DNA from: Allantophomopsis cytisporea
Taxonomy: Eukaryota; Ascomycota; Leotiomycetes; Phacidiales; Phacidiaceae
NCBI GenBank assembly: GCA_024752435.1
Contig: CP103027.1
Span: 1,550,001 to 1,614,000 of the forward strand
Direction of reading: 5' to 3'
DNA: 64,000 nucleotides
The notes under the pieces were generated by a model. It saw only the letters and a program-made list of their open reading frames with translations. It was not told the DNA's origin and searched no databases. The position numbers were made by a program, and so were the translations under genes. This document shows, piece after piece, positions 47,836 through 58,132 of this stretch (positions within the stretch are counted from its first letter, which is position 1; every line of letters starts with the position of its first letter).

Positions 47836-48100
47836 GGTGATGAGGTCTGCTCCTCAGCTTCACGAATTGCAAGAAAAGATGTTGTGAGATTTTGGTATAG
47901 TTATTCACTTGTATGCAACTCTAAGGGAACTCGCGACGTCGCCAATTCCGCCGTACGCAGGGGAACTAGCCGGGCGGAGAGCCTTGGCGACTCCGCCGAC
48001 GAATGTGCTTAAGGTCGTGCACGTGAGTTTCTCCTCTCTTTGTGGAGATCTTGATTGCTTAATTATCTTATCTATGAGTTACGATCGTGAATACTAGTTT
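47836..48100. promoter_or_regulatory. SEC21 promoter region
   Basis: GC-rich sequence just upstream of the SEC21 start contains GCCGCC-like runs in both orientations (about 47940-48000) and a CACGTG E-box at about 48019-48024. Binding factors are not known. Confidence 0.35.
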
Positions 48101-48620
48101 GGCACTGAGGGTCGTCTTCGTAATACTATACCTACGAAATTTGTTTACTATCCCCTTAGAACCTTAGAATCTTAGAGTCGATAGGAACAAAATTACAATT
48201 GTAAGAAGCTAAGCGTACGTATATCATCGAAATTACTATAAGAACAGGTACTTATTATAAGGTTAAGTAGAAATAATCTCTTTATTTAACATTTGAGATT
48301 CTTCTATTTATTTTGAAACCCCTTTTCTGTAATACTTTTAAATAAATAATATAATAATATTAATAACCCTATTATTTTAAGAAGGACTAAAAGTTATTAC
48401 TATACGAAATTGAAGAGATGTTGTTACCTTATCTTTCACACCGTCACATTGTGTTTGCAGATAAAGTAAGCTTAAAAAGTGCTAATTGCAAGCCTAGTAG
48501 TCAAAAAAACCTATCAGTGTAATAAATATCATTCAAACCGACGACGAAGAGTTTCATCACAACGCGGCTCAACTCACTTTCCCTAACTACCTCAAAAACT
48601 TGAATTGCCTTGCCAATCAT
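48101..48620. other. AT-rich relic DNA
   Basis: An abrupt change to AT-rich, TA-dinucleotide-rich sequence without simple repeats or coding frames. It separates the conserved SEC21 block from the accessory island. The texture is that of repeat-induced point-mutated or long-decayed transposon DNA, but no element can be named. Confidence 0.45.
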
Positions 48621-48647
48621 ACTACTATTTTAAAAGGATTTAATAAA

Positions 48648-49737
48648 CTAGTAGGCACTGCACCAACGACCACGTAGTGGAAGTTGGGTACTATTTTCCA
48701 TCTCAATGCGCTTCTTATCCTTTTCCTTATCTGCATATTTTGCTTGTAGCTGCTTTTCAAGCACGAGCCAATCTGGTTTGTCCTCATCAAGAGACTCAGA
48801 AGGTGTAGGTGCCACAACTGTCTCTTGTACATGTCGATTGTTCTCCCAGTCGTCCACGAAGCGGACTGTTATACCGGGAGTCTTGCCTTGAAGGATGTCG
48901 GCATCTCTAACCCAGTGGAAGAGATCACTCCCAGTGTTTAGATGCGCCCCAAAGCCATTAAACTCGATGACCTTTGCCTTCCATGGCTGTTCCCCTGAAG
49001 GAGGAGTCATCAGAACGTCCATGGTACAGGTATCGAAGGGTAAGTAAGACTTGAGATGCTTCCACATATCTGTAATAGCCTGTACAAACCCATCAGAGTA
49101 GCGGTTTCGCTATCCAGCCTTTTCCCACCAGATATCCTGACTGATGGCAGTAACTCTGCCATCATGACAGAAAACGCGGATCTCTCGTTCGAGTTCAATT
49201 TCGGCAGACCAGCGTTGGATAATCAGCGCTTCGCCGGGGTCTTCAGTCCAGAGGCGGTCGGCAAGGGCTAGGAGGCGTCCCACAACACGACCACTAGTGA
49301 GGAATCGGTGGAGGACCAGACTAGCATCAGCCGGCAATGGACTAGGCTTTGTAGTTGGAGCACCCTTGGCAAAGCTGTCCTTTGCCGATGTTGCACCAAG
49401 TCGAACGAAAATCGGCTCGGGTGATCCCTTGACAGCATCATCGAGGATGTCTTGAAATGACTCCAGAAGGGCCTTTCCATCATCACTATGCATTGCATTG
49501 TCGAATCCTGATTCGAGCACGATTCGCAAGACACTTTCAAGGCGGCCAAGAAGATCTTGGGAAAGAGGTTGAATCTTCAAAACAAAATCTTTGTAGCCAT
49601 GTACGGGGCCAATTGATCAGAATACCAAAGATGGTACATATACCTGTTGTTTGCTTCAGCATACAACGCATCAAATTCCTGCGTTCCTGCAGCGATATCT
49701 TTACCCCATGGATGTAAAGCATGATGGTCTATCTATG
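48648..49737 (-). pseudogene. Broken Cdc123/D123-like gene
   Basis: One minus-strand frame carries a D123-like protein. An N-terminal piece (about 49650-49737) ends L-Y-A-E-A-N-N-R. A frame change near 49620-49650 follows. The main part then runs from G-Y-K-D-F-V-L-K through E-I-E-L-E-R-E-I-R-V-F and T-A-I-S-Q-D to a TAG at 49110-49112, and continues in the same frame with S-D-G-F-V-Q-A-I and V-I-E-F-N-G-F-G to a stop at 48648. The blocks E-R-E-I-R-V-F, A-I-S-Q and the F-N-G-F-G strand match the ATP-grasp fold of Cdc123, which assembles eIF2. This looks like a fungal accessory paralogue rather than the essential gene. No ATG begins the first piece. One stop plus one frame change make it a likely pseudogene. 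Confidence 0.55.
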
Positions 49738-50106
49738 TCTATCTATCGGGTTATTGTGCAACGGAGACATCTGAGATTATAAACATCAACGGCGGCCGCG
49801 TATAACACTTGCCGATGTCGTACATTCCTTCATTGATACACGAACACTCTAGGTGAGCCTAAACGGTCTAGCACCTGTTCCGGTAGGTAGATAGAAACAC
49901 AGGTACATTTAAGATAATGTAGATGCAGATAGGCCTGCAGAAATTGATAAGGCAGATTCCATCTCTTATACTAGTAGCTCTCGATCGCCCACAAACATCA
50001 TGTTGATTGAGCAACTACCAATGTTAACAGACTCACTCAAATAACGAATACAAGACATGGCGGTTGTTCACGGAGAAAAAAGACCAATGCATGTTCTCTT
50101 GTTTAA
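49738..50106. other. Intergenic within accessory island
   Basis: The tract has a short TCTATC repeat (about 49731-49748) and otherwise unremarkable sequence between two pseudogenes on opposite strands. No intact promoter or ORF is recognised. Confidence 0.35.
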
Positions 50107-51798
50107 TCGGCTGTACCCCGCTCTAACTCTCAATCTAGATTTGACTTAATTAAGATCCAAATTGGCAAGATACGTCAGGTATTTGGCACTCCCTCTATTA
50201 CATGTGGAGTCCTACATCATGGGGAAGTAATCTTCCACCACGCTGAGGGATTCGCAGATGTGGAAGCGAAGCGAGTGCCTGATGCTGATACGGTCTATCC
50301 TATCGCCTCTTGTACTAAAGCATTCACCTCAGCAACATGTGCGATCTTGGTGCACGAAGGCCTACTTTCATGGAATGAGTCTGTTTCAACATACTTGCCT
50401 GAATTCAAGACTTTTCATAACGAGCAAGTTGGTTAGACAGCGACTTTGATTGACATATGCTCACATGCCACTGGAATGGCTCCTATGGAGAATGCAATAC
50501 TCGGTTTTCACGACGAGTACTACAACGAAGGCGCTGATCAAGTTGAGATATCATCACATCTGCCCGAATTATGTGACTTCCGGTCCAAGTTTGTCTACAA
50601 CAACTCCATGTACGATATTGCCGGCGAGGTCATTCGCAGAGTCTGCGATAAGAGTACCGGATCAGTCATGGCAGAAAAGATATTTAAGCCGCTTGGTCTT
50701 CTCAGAACCTGCACAAGAACAGTAGACTACCCTCTCGATGGCAATATTGCAAAAGGGTACTCGGTACTGGATGATGGGACTTATCTCCCCCTCGGAGACC
50801 CAAAACTGGAGGATGGATCTGTCCAAGGCAGTGCTGGATTTGTCCGAAGCACTGTGAGCAATATGCTTAGATGGGCCAGAGCAGTGATTCAGGCTGAATA
50901 GCAACAATCATCTCAGCAGAGGCCCGTTGAGGATGAAATCCTTCCAGGTGTAGCTTCTACACACATGGCTTTTATGCCTATTACAGCGGAATCCACAGAA
51001 GGAGAGAATAGCTACGGACTTGGCTGGTTTCGGCATACGATACCTTCTCGGTGGCTTGGTTCCATCAGCCCTAATTTTATGTTACTTCCGGATCCACCCA
51101 TCATCGGACAGAACAGCTCTGCTCGACTCGTAATATGTCATAACGGTGCTTTTGGGGGATTTCTCAGTTCGTTCTATACGTTTCCTGAAACCTGCAGTGC
51201 CATTGTTGTCATGGCAAACTCATCACCTTCTCGCGGGGATCCAACAGACCTCATAGCACAAAGCTTATGCCAGGAGTTGTTCGATATGACTCCTCGGGTA
51301 TCTCTTGACATGTACGCTTTGAAAGCTTCAGAAACAAGTCGATTAATCTGGCCAGCACTCGTTCAAAGCTGGGTACTCTCCCGAGAGAAGAGCGACACAA
51401 CTCCCTCTGTGACCGCGTATGTCGGGAGTTACAGACACGCAGGGCTAGCTCTCCAGATCGATGTTTTTGAACCTCCAAAGCCCATTAAGAATTCTTATAA
51501 GCGAGACAAAAGAAATAAAGAGTCACTCGCATTCTCGGTGAATGGCAAAGTACGACAAACTGCAAAGTTAAGACATTACCACCATGACGTTTGGACATTT
51601 CTGCCTAATTCACGCGATGATGCATCTCGCAAGGGTATGGAACGGTACATGACCTTGTCTTTTTTTCTACTCTCCTTCGTGCGGGATGCTTCGAAGAAAG
51701 TTCTATGGCTGGACTGGGATCTCTATGGGAGAAGATCAGACGAACCGGAACTACACGGCACAAACAAGATCGAGCCCATCCGGTTTGAGAGAATTTGA
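50107..51798 (+). pseudogene. Beta-lactamase-fold serine hydrolase, two stops (copy A)
   Basis: A single open frame from 50107 to the TGA at 51798 is interrupted only by TAG at 50434-50436 and TAG at 50899-50901. The class-C beta-lactamase/penicillin-binding fold is clear: G-V-L-H-H-G-E, the catalytic S-x-x-K as S-C-T-K (50308-50319), the second motif Y-x-N as Y-N-N near 50600, and the family phrase I-C-S-H-A-T-G-M. A C-terminal domain follows with L-R-H-Y-H-H-D-V-W and F-L-L-S-F-V-R-D. The N-terminus lacks a credible ATG. Such proteins in fungi include esterases and acyltransferases such as LovD. With two stops and no start the gene is probably dead, but loss looks recent because the rest of the frame is intact. 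Confidence 0.75.
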
Positions 51799-52189
51799 AC
51801 AGCAGCCTACTGAAAACGCTTTGGCATATTGCAGTTCGTGGAATTTTTCAACCGAGGTAACCTGGGTATGACTGGCGTATAACTGAAGGCTGATGTCAAA
51901 TCATTAGGATATGCGTTGTTGGAAGAACAAACTACTGTAGAAATTGAATGATAGTACTGTAATTACTATGTACGCAGTATCACCTCATACACAGCCTTGT
52001 ACACAGTAATTATCGTTCCCAGAAACCCCACACTCACCGAAACTTGCCCTAAGCTATTATTGGACAGCTATCAGAATGTAAGCTTTATCGGTCAAGAATC
52101 TTGACTCCACCATGATACACAGTGCTATTTGGCCTCATGGGATGGCATAAACAACTTCACGAGTCGACTCACCTTACTCACTCAATGTC
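51799..52189. other. Spacer between tandem hydrolase pseudogenes
   Basis: A 391-nt spacer. It contains an imperfect inverted repeat with arms at 51960-51973 and 51999-52012 (13 of 14 bases complementary). It would fold as a hairpin with a 25-nt loop. No gene is seen. Confidence 0.5.
51960..52012. repeat. Imperfect inverted repeat (hairpin)
   Basis: The left arm TAATTACTATGTAC pairs with the right arm GTACACAGTAATTA with one mismatch, across a 25-nt loop. It lies between the two hydrolase pseudogenes. It could be a small mobile-element scrap, a 3'-end hairpin or chance. Confidence 0.5.
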
Positions 52190-53828
52190 ATGTCTTGCTT
52201 CCGCTCTCGTGTTCACAACAAGGCCTCCAGCGGCGGAGCTCTTCCCGCCGCCAGCATGGAGTGTCTTTTGCACAGTCGCATCGACACAATAAACAAAGCT
52301 CGCGCCATCACTTGTCAACCTGGAATGTCTATCGGAATCATTTACCAAGGCCAAGAGGGTTTTAAGCACAATTCTGGCGTCCTAGATGTCACGACGGGCC
52401 AGAAACCCAACAGTGATACTCTCTACTGCATCGCCTCCCTTACAAAAGCTTTTGTGGCTACTTCTCTTAACTTGCTGGTTCAAGAGCAAAAGATCTCATG
52501 GGACAGTACTATCAACTCTATCATACCTGAGTTCAAACATGTTGACGAGCCGAATACGTTCTCAGGAATGACAGTACGAGATATCTGCTCTCATCGTACT
52601 GGGCTTTTAAGCTTGGACGAGATTACACAAGGCCTTGATGGACGTATTCTTATTCCTAAGAAAGAAATTATCGAGGTTTGCAACGCTTTGCCTATTAAGT
52701 ATGGACTCCCGATCTAACTTTCTCTACAACAACGCGTTGTATGCGCTAGCTGGGTGTATCATTGAACGTGTCTCGGGCTATTCTGACTGGGGAGATTTCC
52801 TATATGATCGCATCTTCAAGCCGTTGGGTATGATAAGAACTACGGCTTTCAGGTCGGTTCATGAGACGGATAAGAACATTGCGACACCATATATGATTCT
52901 CACCGATGGCAAACCATCTCGAATAGCGCCAACGGAGCTATCGGCTGATTCTATGAACGGCGGTTGGGGAGCAGTACGCAGCTCAGTGAACGAATTGCTC
53001 AAATGGTGCAGGTGTCTTCTGCGATCCTTCGACGAGGACGGGGCTATGAAGAATTTGGTTCAACAGGGCTCACCTATTTTCGATAGAAACACGATTGCGA
53101 ACCCTCAATCCGCCGAAGACGGGGATTACTGCACAGGATTCTGCTACCACCGAACGCCTGCCAAGCTAGGGCTGATATCTCCAAACAGGACTCTGCTATC
53201 ACCCACTCTATGATTAGAATCTCCTTCTCTCCTCCTCTACGGTCATCAAGGCGACGTCCCAGGCTACACTTGCAATCTATACATCGTACCTGAAAGTAAT
53301 TCGGCATTGGTAATACTGTCTAATGGGTCTGGTTTGTCAGATGCGACCGACTGGATTGCCCAAGACTTGATTCAAACCATGCATAGTCTTCAGCCTGCTA
53401 TTGACTTTGTGGATGTAGCTTCCCGAGCAGCCACGAAATACCTCTCACACTACATCAAGGATTTCAAGATCCCACTTGAAGAACACCAAATATCTGGAAC
53501 CCAGCCTGCCCCTCTGGATGACTTTGTTGGCTCGTACGTTATGGACACTCTTAGCGTCGTCTGCCTTGATGTGGCTGTAGATTCACGAGTACAAACCAAG
53601 CTACGAATGAGGATCAACAAGCAGCATGATCAAGAGTGGGAACTACCACACTATCACTACGATGTCTTCTGCCAACTGCCTGATAGCTTTGATGAGTGTA
53701 TTTCTCGGGGGCTTGACAGAACTCTATGGTCTTCATTCCTCATTTCTTTTCTGCGAGACACAAAGGGACGGGTAAGGGGTTTGTGCTGGAAGCTTGATGG
53801 CGTTGATGTTAATTTTTCCCGTAACTAA
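52190..53828 (+). pseudogene. Beta-lactamase-fold serine hydrolase, frameshift and stop (copy B)
   Basis: The start M-S-C-F-R-S at 52190 leads into G-M-S-I-G-I-I-Y-Q-G and the catalytic S-x-x-K as S-L-T-K (52436-52447), then I-C-S-H-R-T-G-L. At about 52701-52705 a one-base insertion shifts the frame. The shifted frame carries the Y-x-N motif (F-L-Y-N-N-A-L-Y). A TGA at 53211-53213 stops it, and the same frame resumes with the H-x-G-type motif Y-G-H-Q-G-D-V-P-G-Y. The C-terminal domain ends at 53828 with H-Y-H-Y-D-V-F and F-L-I-S-F-L-R-D, clearly paralogous to copy A. The two genes are therefore an old tandem duplication that decayed by different lesions. Confidence 0.78.
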
Positions 53829-54165
53829 TTTTCCTGATACCGCTGTGTTTTCATATGCTCGCTTAGTAAATGCTACCGTAATATCCAACTTGTTAGGAGG
53901 CAGGGGGACAGGCAGACATGGAGAGGTGAGGCAGTCAGTGATTGAGTGGCCACCCATCACCTAGTATTCTTTGCAGCCCAATGGCATTCGAGAGGCTGAG
54001 GTAAAGACAAGAAGATAGAAAGCCTTGTACTCATGCGAAAAGACATCTTCTCTAAATCCACTGCTTAGTTCTTTAATTCAATTTGATTTATCACCTCAAC
54101 CTCGAAGGGTCATTTCGGTTCCTTGTTGATCACGCATTACATTGTGCACACCTCATTTTACAGAC
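53829..54165. other. Intergenic within accessory island
   Basis: This is the promoter region of the following membrane-protein gene. No ORF or repeat that I can support. Confidence 0.35.
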
Positions 54166-55023
54166 ATGAATTCCCATTGTGGATTTGACGGAAATGGCGA
54201 TATTTATGGTCTGGGTGTAAGGCTCGGCATCTACTTGCAGTGGTTTACTTTCATTTTCGCTGAGAATTTTTACGAGCCCGTGGCTGAAGCATCTCGAGAT
54301 GCGAACACGACATATGAAGTTGCAATGCTAGCTGGACTTATCTTATTGACGAAAGACCATGATGAAAGCATTACAGCCCTCGAGGGATTCATCGCGCTAT
54401 TCTTCTGCTTTGCAAGCGGCTTGAACTCTTCTATTCGAGCATACTCAAAGACAAGAGCCAAAACTCCTGGCTTCGAATCGGCGGGACAACATGCGAAAGG
54501 CTTTGGCAGCATGCTTCTCAGCACCGCTATCTGCTCGTATGGTATTTGGTTCATTTTCATCGGCCTCGACCGTCTTCCCCGCACAAAATGCCCAGAGACG
54601 GTTTTTTTCTTTGCTCCAGTAAAGCTGTATGGGTGGTTTAGGACATTCCTGAAAGTGGTCTTTGTGGTCAGCCTCCTCGGCTCAGTTATCATGACATTCC
54701 TACGAGTCATCTTACTCTACAAAGAATTTTCTGAGCTGTTCAGTCGATGGGGCGAACCGCCGTTATCTCCACACCAAGCTGGACTTGTTCGAATCGTCAA
54801 GGTGTCTGTTAGGAGACTCGTAGCTGCTATTATCGCCGAGACTATATTGATCCTCGTAGTGGAGCTGATGATTTTGTGGAATCAAATTCATAATGTCTAC
54901 ACATGTGCCACCTTTAGCCAGTTCTTCCCGCTGGTTGTAGGGGCCTTGAATCTCATACGAGTCATCTATCAACTCTTCAAGACAGCATTTCTGGGAGATA
55001 TTACAGTAGAATGGAAATTCTGA
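54166..55023 (+). CDS. Multi-pass membrane protein of unknown function (285 aa)
   Basis: A single exon. I chose the ATG at 54166 (M-N-S-H-C-G-F) over one 24 nt upstream because C-G-F-D-G-N and the following D-I-Y-G-L-G-V-R-L-G look like the conserved start. Six or seven hydrophobic segments are visible. One lies near residues 20-33, others around 75-90, 115-133, 155-178, 210-230 and 240-270. Cytosolic loops are basic. No enzymatic motif is seen. Proteins of this type are common, unnamed accessory membrane proteins in filamentous ascomycetes. It is intact while its neighbours upstream are broken. Confidence 0.65.
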   Translation: MNSHCGFDGNGDIYGLGVRLGIYLQWFTFIFAENFYEPVAEASRDANTTYEVAMLAGLILLTKDHDESITALEGFIALFFCFASGLNSSIRAYSKTRAKTPGFESAGQHAKGFGSMLLSTAICSYGIWFIFIGLDRLPRTKCPETVFFFAPVKLYGWFRTFLKVVFVVSLLGSVIMTFLRVILLYKEFSELFSRWGEPPLSPHQAGLVRIVKVSVRRLVAAIIAETILILVVELMILWNQIHNVYTCATFSQFFPLVVGALNLIRVIYQLFKTAFLGDITVEWKF

Positions 55024-55182
55024 ATATTATGTACCCCAAAAGGCAGGGATCTTGTGCTAAGATGAGCAAGTAATTTACTCACTCATGTTATCAAGTCTAT
55101 CCATCATCGAATCCGTGTAGTTATTAGCATAGATGGCCAAAGCCACGTGCATGCTTTATTGAATAATAGTAGCACCGTATGC
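55024..55182. other. Short convergent spacer
   Basis: This is 159 nt between the stop codons of the membrane-protein and aldo/keto-reductase genes, with no further feature. Confidence 0.4.
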
Positions 55183-56079
55183 TCAATTCCAGTCTATCAA
55201 GCTTGAAAACAATTGGAGATCTGCATCGGGCGCTTTTCCGAGTAAACTTCCCGCCGCGAGATTCTCCTTCATGTGTTCTGGGCTGGAAGTCCCGTCCAGA
55301 ATGCAGAGCTGGAGCCCTATCATGGCGGCAACTGCCCATAGCATCTGCATTAGCGCTTGGTGGACGCTGATGGAGTTGTTCTGTGCCCATTGCCGGACAG
55401 GGTTGGAGTGCAGCAGATGCGCATTTGCATGATCAAATACGCCGAATATTTGATATACAATTCCGTTCTCTTTGCAAAATGCCATCACATCCCGGTCATA
55501 GTTAGTCGTCTTCCGGAACCAGTTCTGCACAAACGTCGGTTTGATCTCGGCCTGTTCGAAGAGCTGTTGCAATCTCAACAATTTGACATTGGATATACCG
55601 AGGTAGCGGATACCCCCACGATTCACGATACGCTCAAGGCTGTGCCACGCTTCCAAAGTCCCGCTCAGTGAATTTAGAGGGGTTTGGAGGAAGTATACAT
55701 CAATGATGTTTACCTCGAGATCGTTAGCGCTGCGAAGCACGCTCTTCAAAACCCGTGACATTATGTCATCTGCAATCTCATAAGGCCACGGATCTGCCTG
55801 TTCAGTCGGTGGGGCGTATTTTGACTGTATGAATATCTCTTCACGACTGACAGTGCCAGTGTTTCGGACAAGGAACTGGGATACTGCTTGTCCATCCTTC
55901 TGCTCTTGATGGTATCGTCTTGAACTCGCCGTGTCAATCGCGCGATATCCTGCCTCTAGCGCAGCAAGGATCTCTGGCGGGTTCTCCCTCTCTCTTCGTG
56001 CTGTTCCATAGAAAATGGCCGGAATCAAGGACCCGTTGAGTAGCGTAATAACTTTATGGGTTTGACACATAATGCTCAT
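55183..56079 (-). CDS. Aldo/keto reductase-like protein, catalytic His replaced (298 aa)
   Basis: A single exon, start M-S-I-M-C-Q at 56079 (or the next ATG at 56070). The (beta/alpha)8 aldo/keto reductase pattern is visible: Y-R-A-I-D-T-A with Asp49, Tyr56 in R-R-Y-H-Q-E, and Lys87 in F-I-Q-S-K-Y. The position of the usual catalytic His, in V-Y-F-x-H-x-P, reads Y-F-L-Q-T-P, so Gln132 replaces it. The block G-G-I-R-Y-L-G-I-S-N and the N-W-F substrate loop are present. Substitution of this His weakens or alters carbonyl reduction in related enzymes, so the substrate may differ or activity may be lost. It converges on the membrane-protein gene and lies in a region of dead genes. Confidence 0.8.
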   Translation of the reverse strand: MSIMCQTHKVITLLNGSLIPAIFYGTARRERENPPEILAALEAGYRAIDTASSRRYHQEQKDGQAVSQFLVRNTGTVSREEIFIQSKYAPPTEQADPWPYEIADDIMSRVLKSVLRSANDLEVNIIDVYFLQTPLNSLSGTLEAWHSLERIVNRGGIRYLGISNVKLLRLQQLFEQAEIKPTFVQNWFRKTTNYDRDVMAFCKENGIVYQIFGVFDHANAHLLHSNPVRQWAQNNSISVHQALMQMLWAVAAMIGLQLCILDGTSSPEHMKENLAAGSLLGKAPDADLQLFSSLIDWN

Positions 56080-56494
56080 CAGTAGCTAAAAGTTGCGCGG
56101 AATTGATAGACGAGAGGACCCTGGATAGTAGATGAGCATGTTATTAATATTCGTGATCGCGTGTGCCCTTGTCACCCATACCAACCCCAGGAGGCTGCGG
56201 GGTTGATGTGCTTGGTAGGAGCATATCTTTGATAGTCATGACTATCCCCCTTTCTGGTGTGCGATATCAAGACTGAAGGTAAGCTTGGTTATCCACAGCA
56301 GCTGCCCTAATTGAGTTGTAGAATGAAATTCCTCATCGAGCACTGGAGCTTCGCTCAAACTCTATATATCTATCGTCAATCAAAGTCCGGCACTCAGCTG
56401 CCTATCGCCTCCGTCTTCGTCCGCAGCGGTTCAAGTACTAATTAACATATAACACTAAATAGCCAATGCCTTGCGCGACTAAGGATAGTTAGAA

Positions 56495-56878
56495 ATGCTT
56501 CATTGTCTAAAAAAAGCTATAGATTATACGGTAGGTCAAATCTATACGAAGAATAGTGCTCTTAGACACGGATTTAATGTAGAGAGAGCGGATTTTCTTT
56601 ATTTGAGAATACAACAGGAAGAGGACGTACAGGGTGCTATAGCTCGGGAGTACCAAGGTGTTTTTGATTTGATATTCTCATCTCAAGAAACACAGTTCCC
56701 TTTTCTTTATCTCGAGGATTTTAATAAAACCGAAGTTATTAATTATCTTAGTATAATATTTATAGCAAATACACAGTGTTACAAAGTCTTCGCTAGTCGC
56801 CGGGGTAATTTTAGATTTGGCAGTAAAGCTATTCGATGCCTTTATTCACATTTGGTATCTATCGATGTTGAGGACTAG
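56495..56878 (+). CDS. AT-rich open frame, unknown (127 aa)
   Basis: The frame starts at an ATG and is open for 127 codons in very AT-rich DNA, where long open frames are less likely by chance. The inferred protein mixes charged and aromatic residues and has no recognised motif. It may be an orphan gene, a remnant of a mobile element, or chance. No splice sites or promoter features support it. Confidence 0.25.
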   Translation: MLHCLKKAIDYTVGQIYTKNSALRHGFNVERADFLYLRIQQEEDVQGAIAREYQGVFDLIFSSQETQFPFLYLEDFNKTEVINYLSIIFIANTQCYKVFASRRGNFRFGSKAIRCLYSHLVSIDVED

Positions 56879-57039
56879 GTATATACCTACATACATATGT
56901 AGGTACTTAGGTATGCAGTTTAGTGCCTTAGGCATCAATATGTGCGAGTTATATCTCGTTTAAACTTATATGAACTTGTGTTTTATACAAAAGAAATATG
57001 CTAAATATATGCTAGATATTATAATTAAAATCTATTAGT

Positions 57040-57235
57040 TGTAGAATTGCGGAACCAGCGAAGCAGTCGCAAACCGATTGCGGCGGGCAGAGGTCCTTTA
57101 ATATATACTCTAGGAAGAGCGAGGTGAGCGAGGGCGGAGAGGTAAATATGAGATAAGCTCTAGCGGGATTCTAGTCTGACTAGGGTAAGCACGGAGCGAA
57201 CACGCGGAAAATACGTCAGGTGACCTGTGCCTTGA
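57040..57235. mobile_element. Possible solo-LTR-like scrap
   Basis: A GC-rich island in AT-rich DNA contains motifs seen in long terminal repeats of fungal Ty3-like elements: a start near TGTAGAATTGCGG, purine-rich G-A-G-C-G-A-G-like words, and an end near CAGGTGACCTGTGCC. No second copy, target-site duplication or internal region is visible in this window, so the call is tentative. Confidence 0.3.
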
Positions 57236-58132
57236 AATCAATATTTTAATAAGAAAAGCTTTCCAAATAATAAAGATGATACTAATAAATGTAGAAAACT
57301 ATTACTAGTTTATATATAAAATACAGATAAGAAATAGGTATACCAGTTAGTGGTAGAAAAGGAAGTATGTTTATAATCAAAAGAATAAATAAAATGTTTA
57401 TTAATTGTCAAAATAACTTCAAATTCTACAAAAATTATAATTAAAACAATAGGAAGTAGTATTGACAAATATGATTTGATTTTCATTCTCGAAGACTCAG
57501 GACTGCAAGGTGGCTTGGAGATTTGATTCGAGTTTATTTTTATTTATTCTAGCTAATTGGGGGGGTTTTTTTTGTTTTTCTTTTGAAACTTTACCTTGTC
57601 CTATTACATGTAAATATTGATTTGATTACTTTCTTCTTCTTCTTCAAATTAGCATTCGCAATTGGCATCATTGACTCTTAAGACTTCCTAACATCGGTAC
57701 ATATCTCTTCAAAAGAGCTTGAACGGAATGAAACATACATGAAGATAAATTGATTTATATCAGACGAGACAAATCTATGGGTTTATCAGCGACTGTGTTC
57801 TAGAATATTGCCAAACCCTGAAAATCGTAGCGTAGCCAAATCAGAGTACGGTTTCAAAAAGTGGCGTGATATTCAGGGTTATTGCTACGCCAATTCGGAG
57901 CACCGCGGACTATCAAATTGTCGTGATTTGATAAATGCAGACACTTGTCTCTTGTACCAGTAAGTTCTAACTCACAATCCTTTAGCTTTTAATATCTATT
58001 TCCTTTGTACTACGCAGTCGGCACGAAACATCTGCATATACATCTGTTATCTTTCAAGTCCTCTTCCTCACAGCTGCAACAACACAAGAATACCACTTAG
58101 ACGAACCTGATCTACCAAACATCAGCTTCAAT

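Larger units (their letters stand above)
56080..58132. other. 2 kb AT-rich tract with repeat relics
   Basis: The left 350 nt are the reductase promoter. From about 56430 to 57500 the sequence is AT-rich with TA-rich words, broken by a GC-rich patch at 57040-57235 that resembles a piece of a retrotransposon terminal repeat. A 127-codon AT-rich frame at 56495-56878 is open, but I do not recognise it. T-rich stretches lie near 57540-57590. No intact transposase or reverse transcriptase is visible. Confidence 0.45.

Noticed and set aside
49110..49160. A hidden intron removing the TAG in the Cdc123-like gene
   Set aside because: A possible GTGGGA..TACAG pair exists, but splicing it gives the wrong downstream frame.
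52700..52770. An intron explaining the frameshift in hydrolase copy B
   Set aside because: A candidate GTATGG donor and CTAG acceptor would delete the conserved Y-N-N motif, so a one-base insertion is the better explanation.
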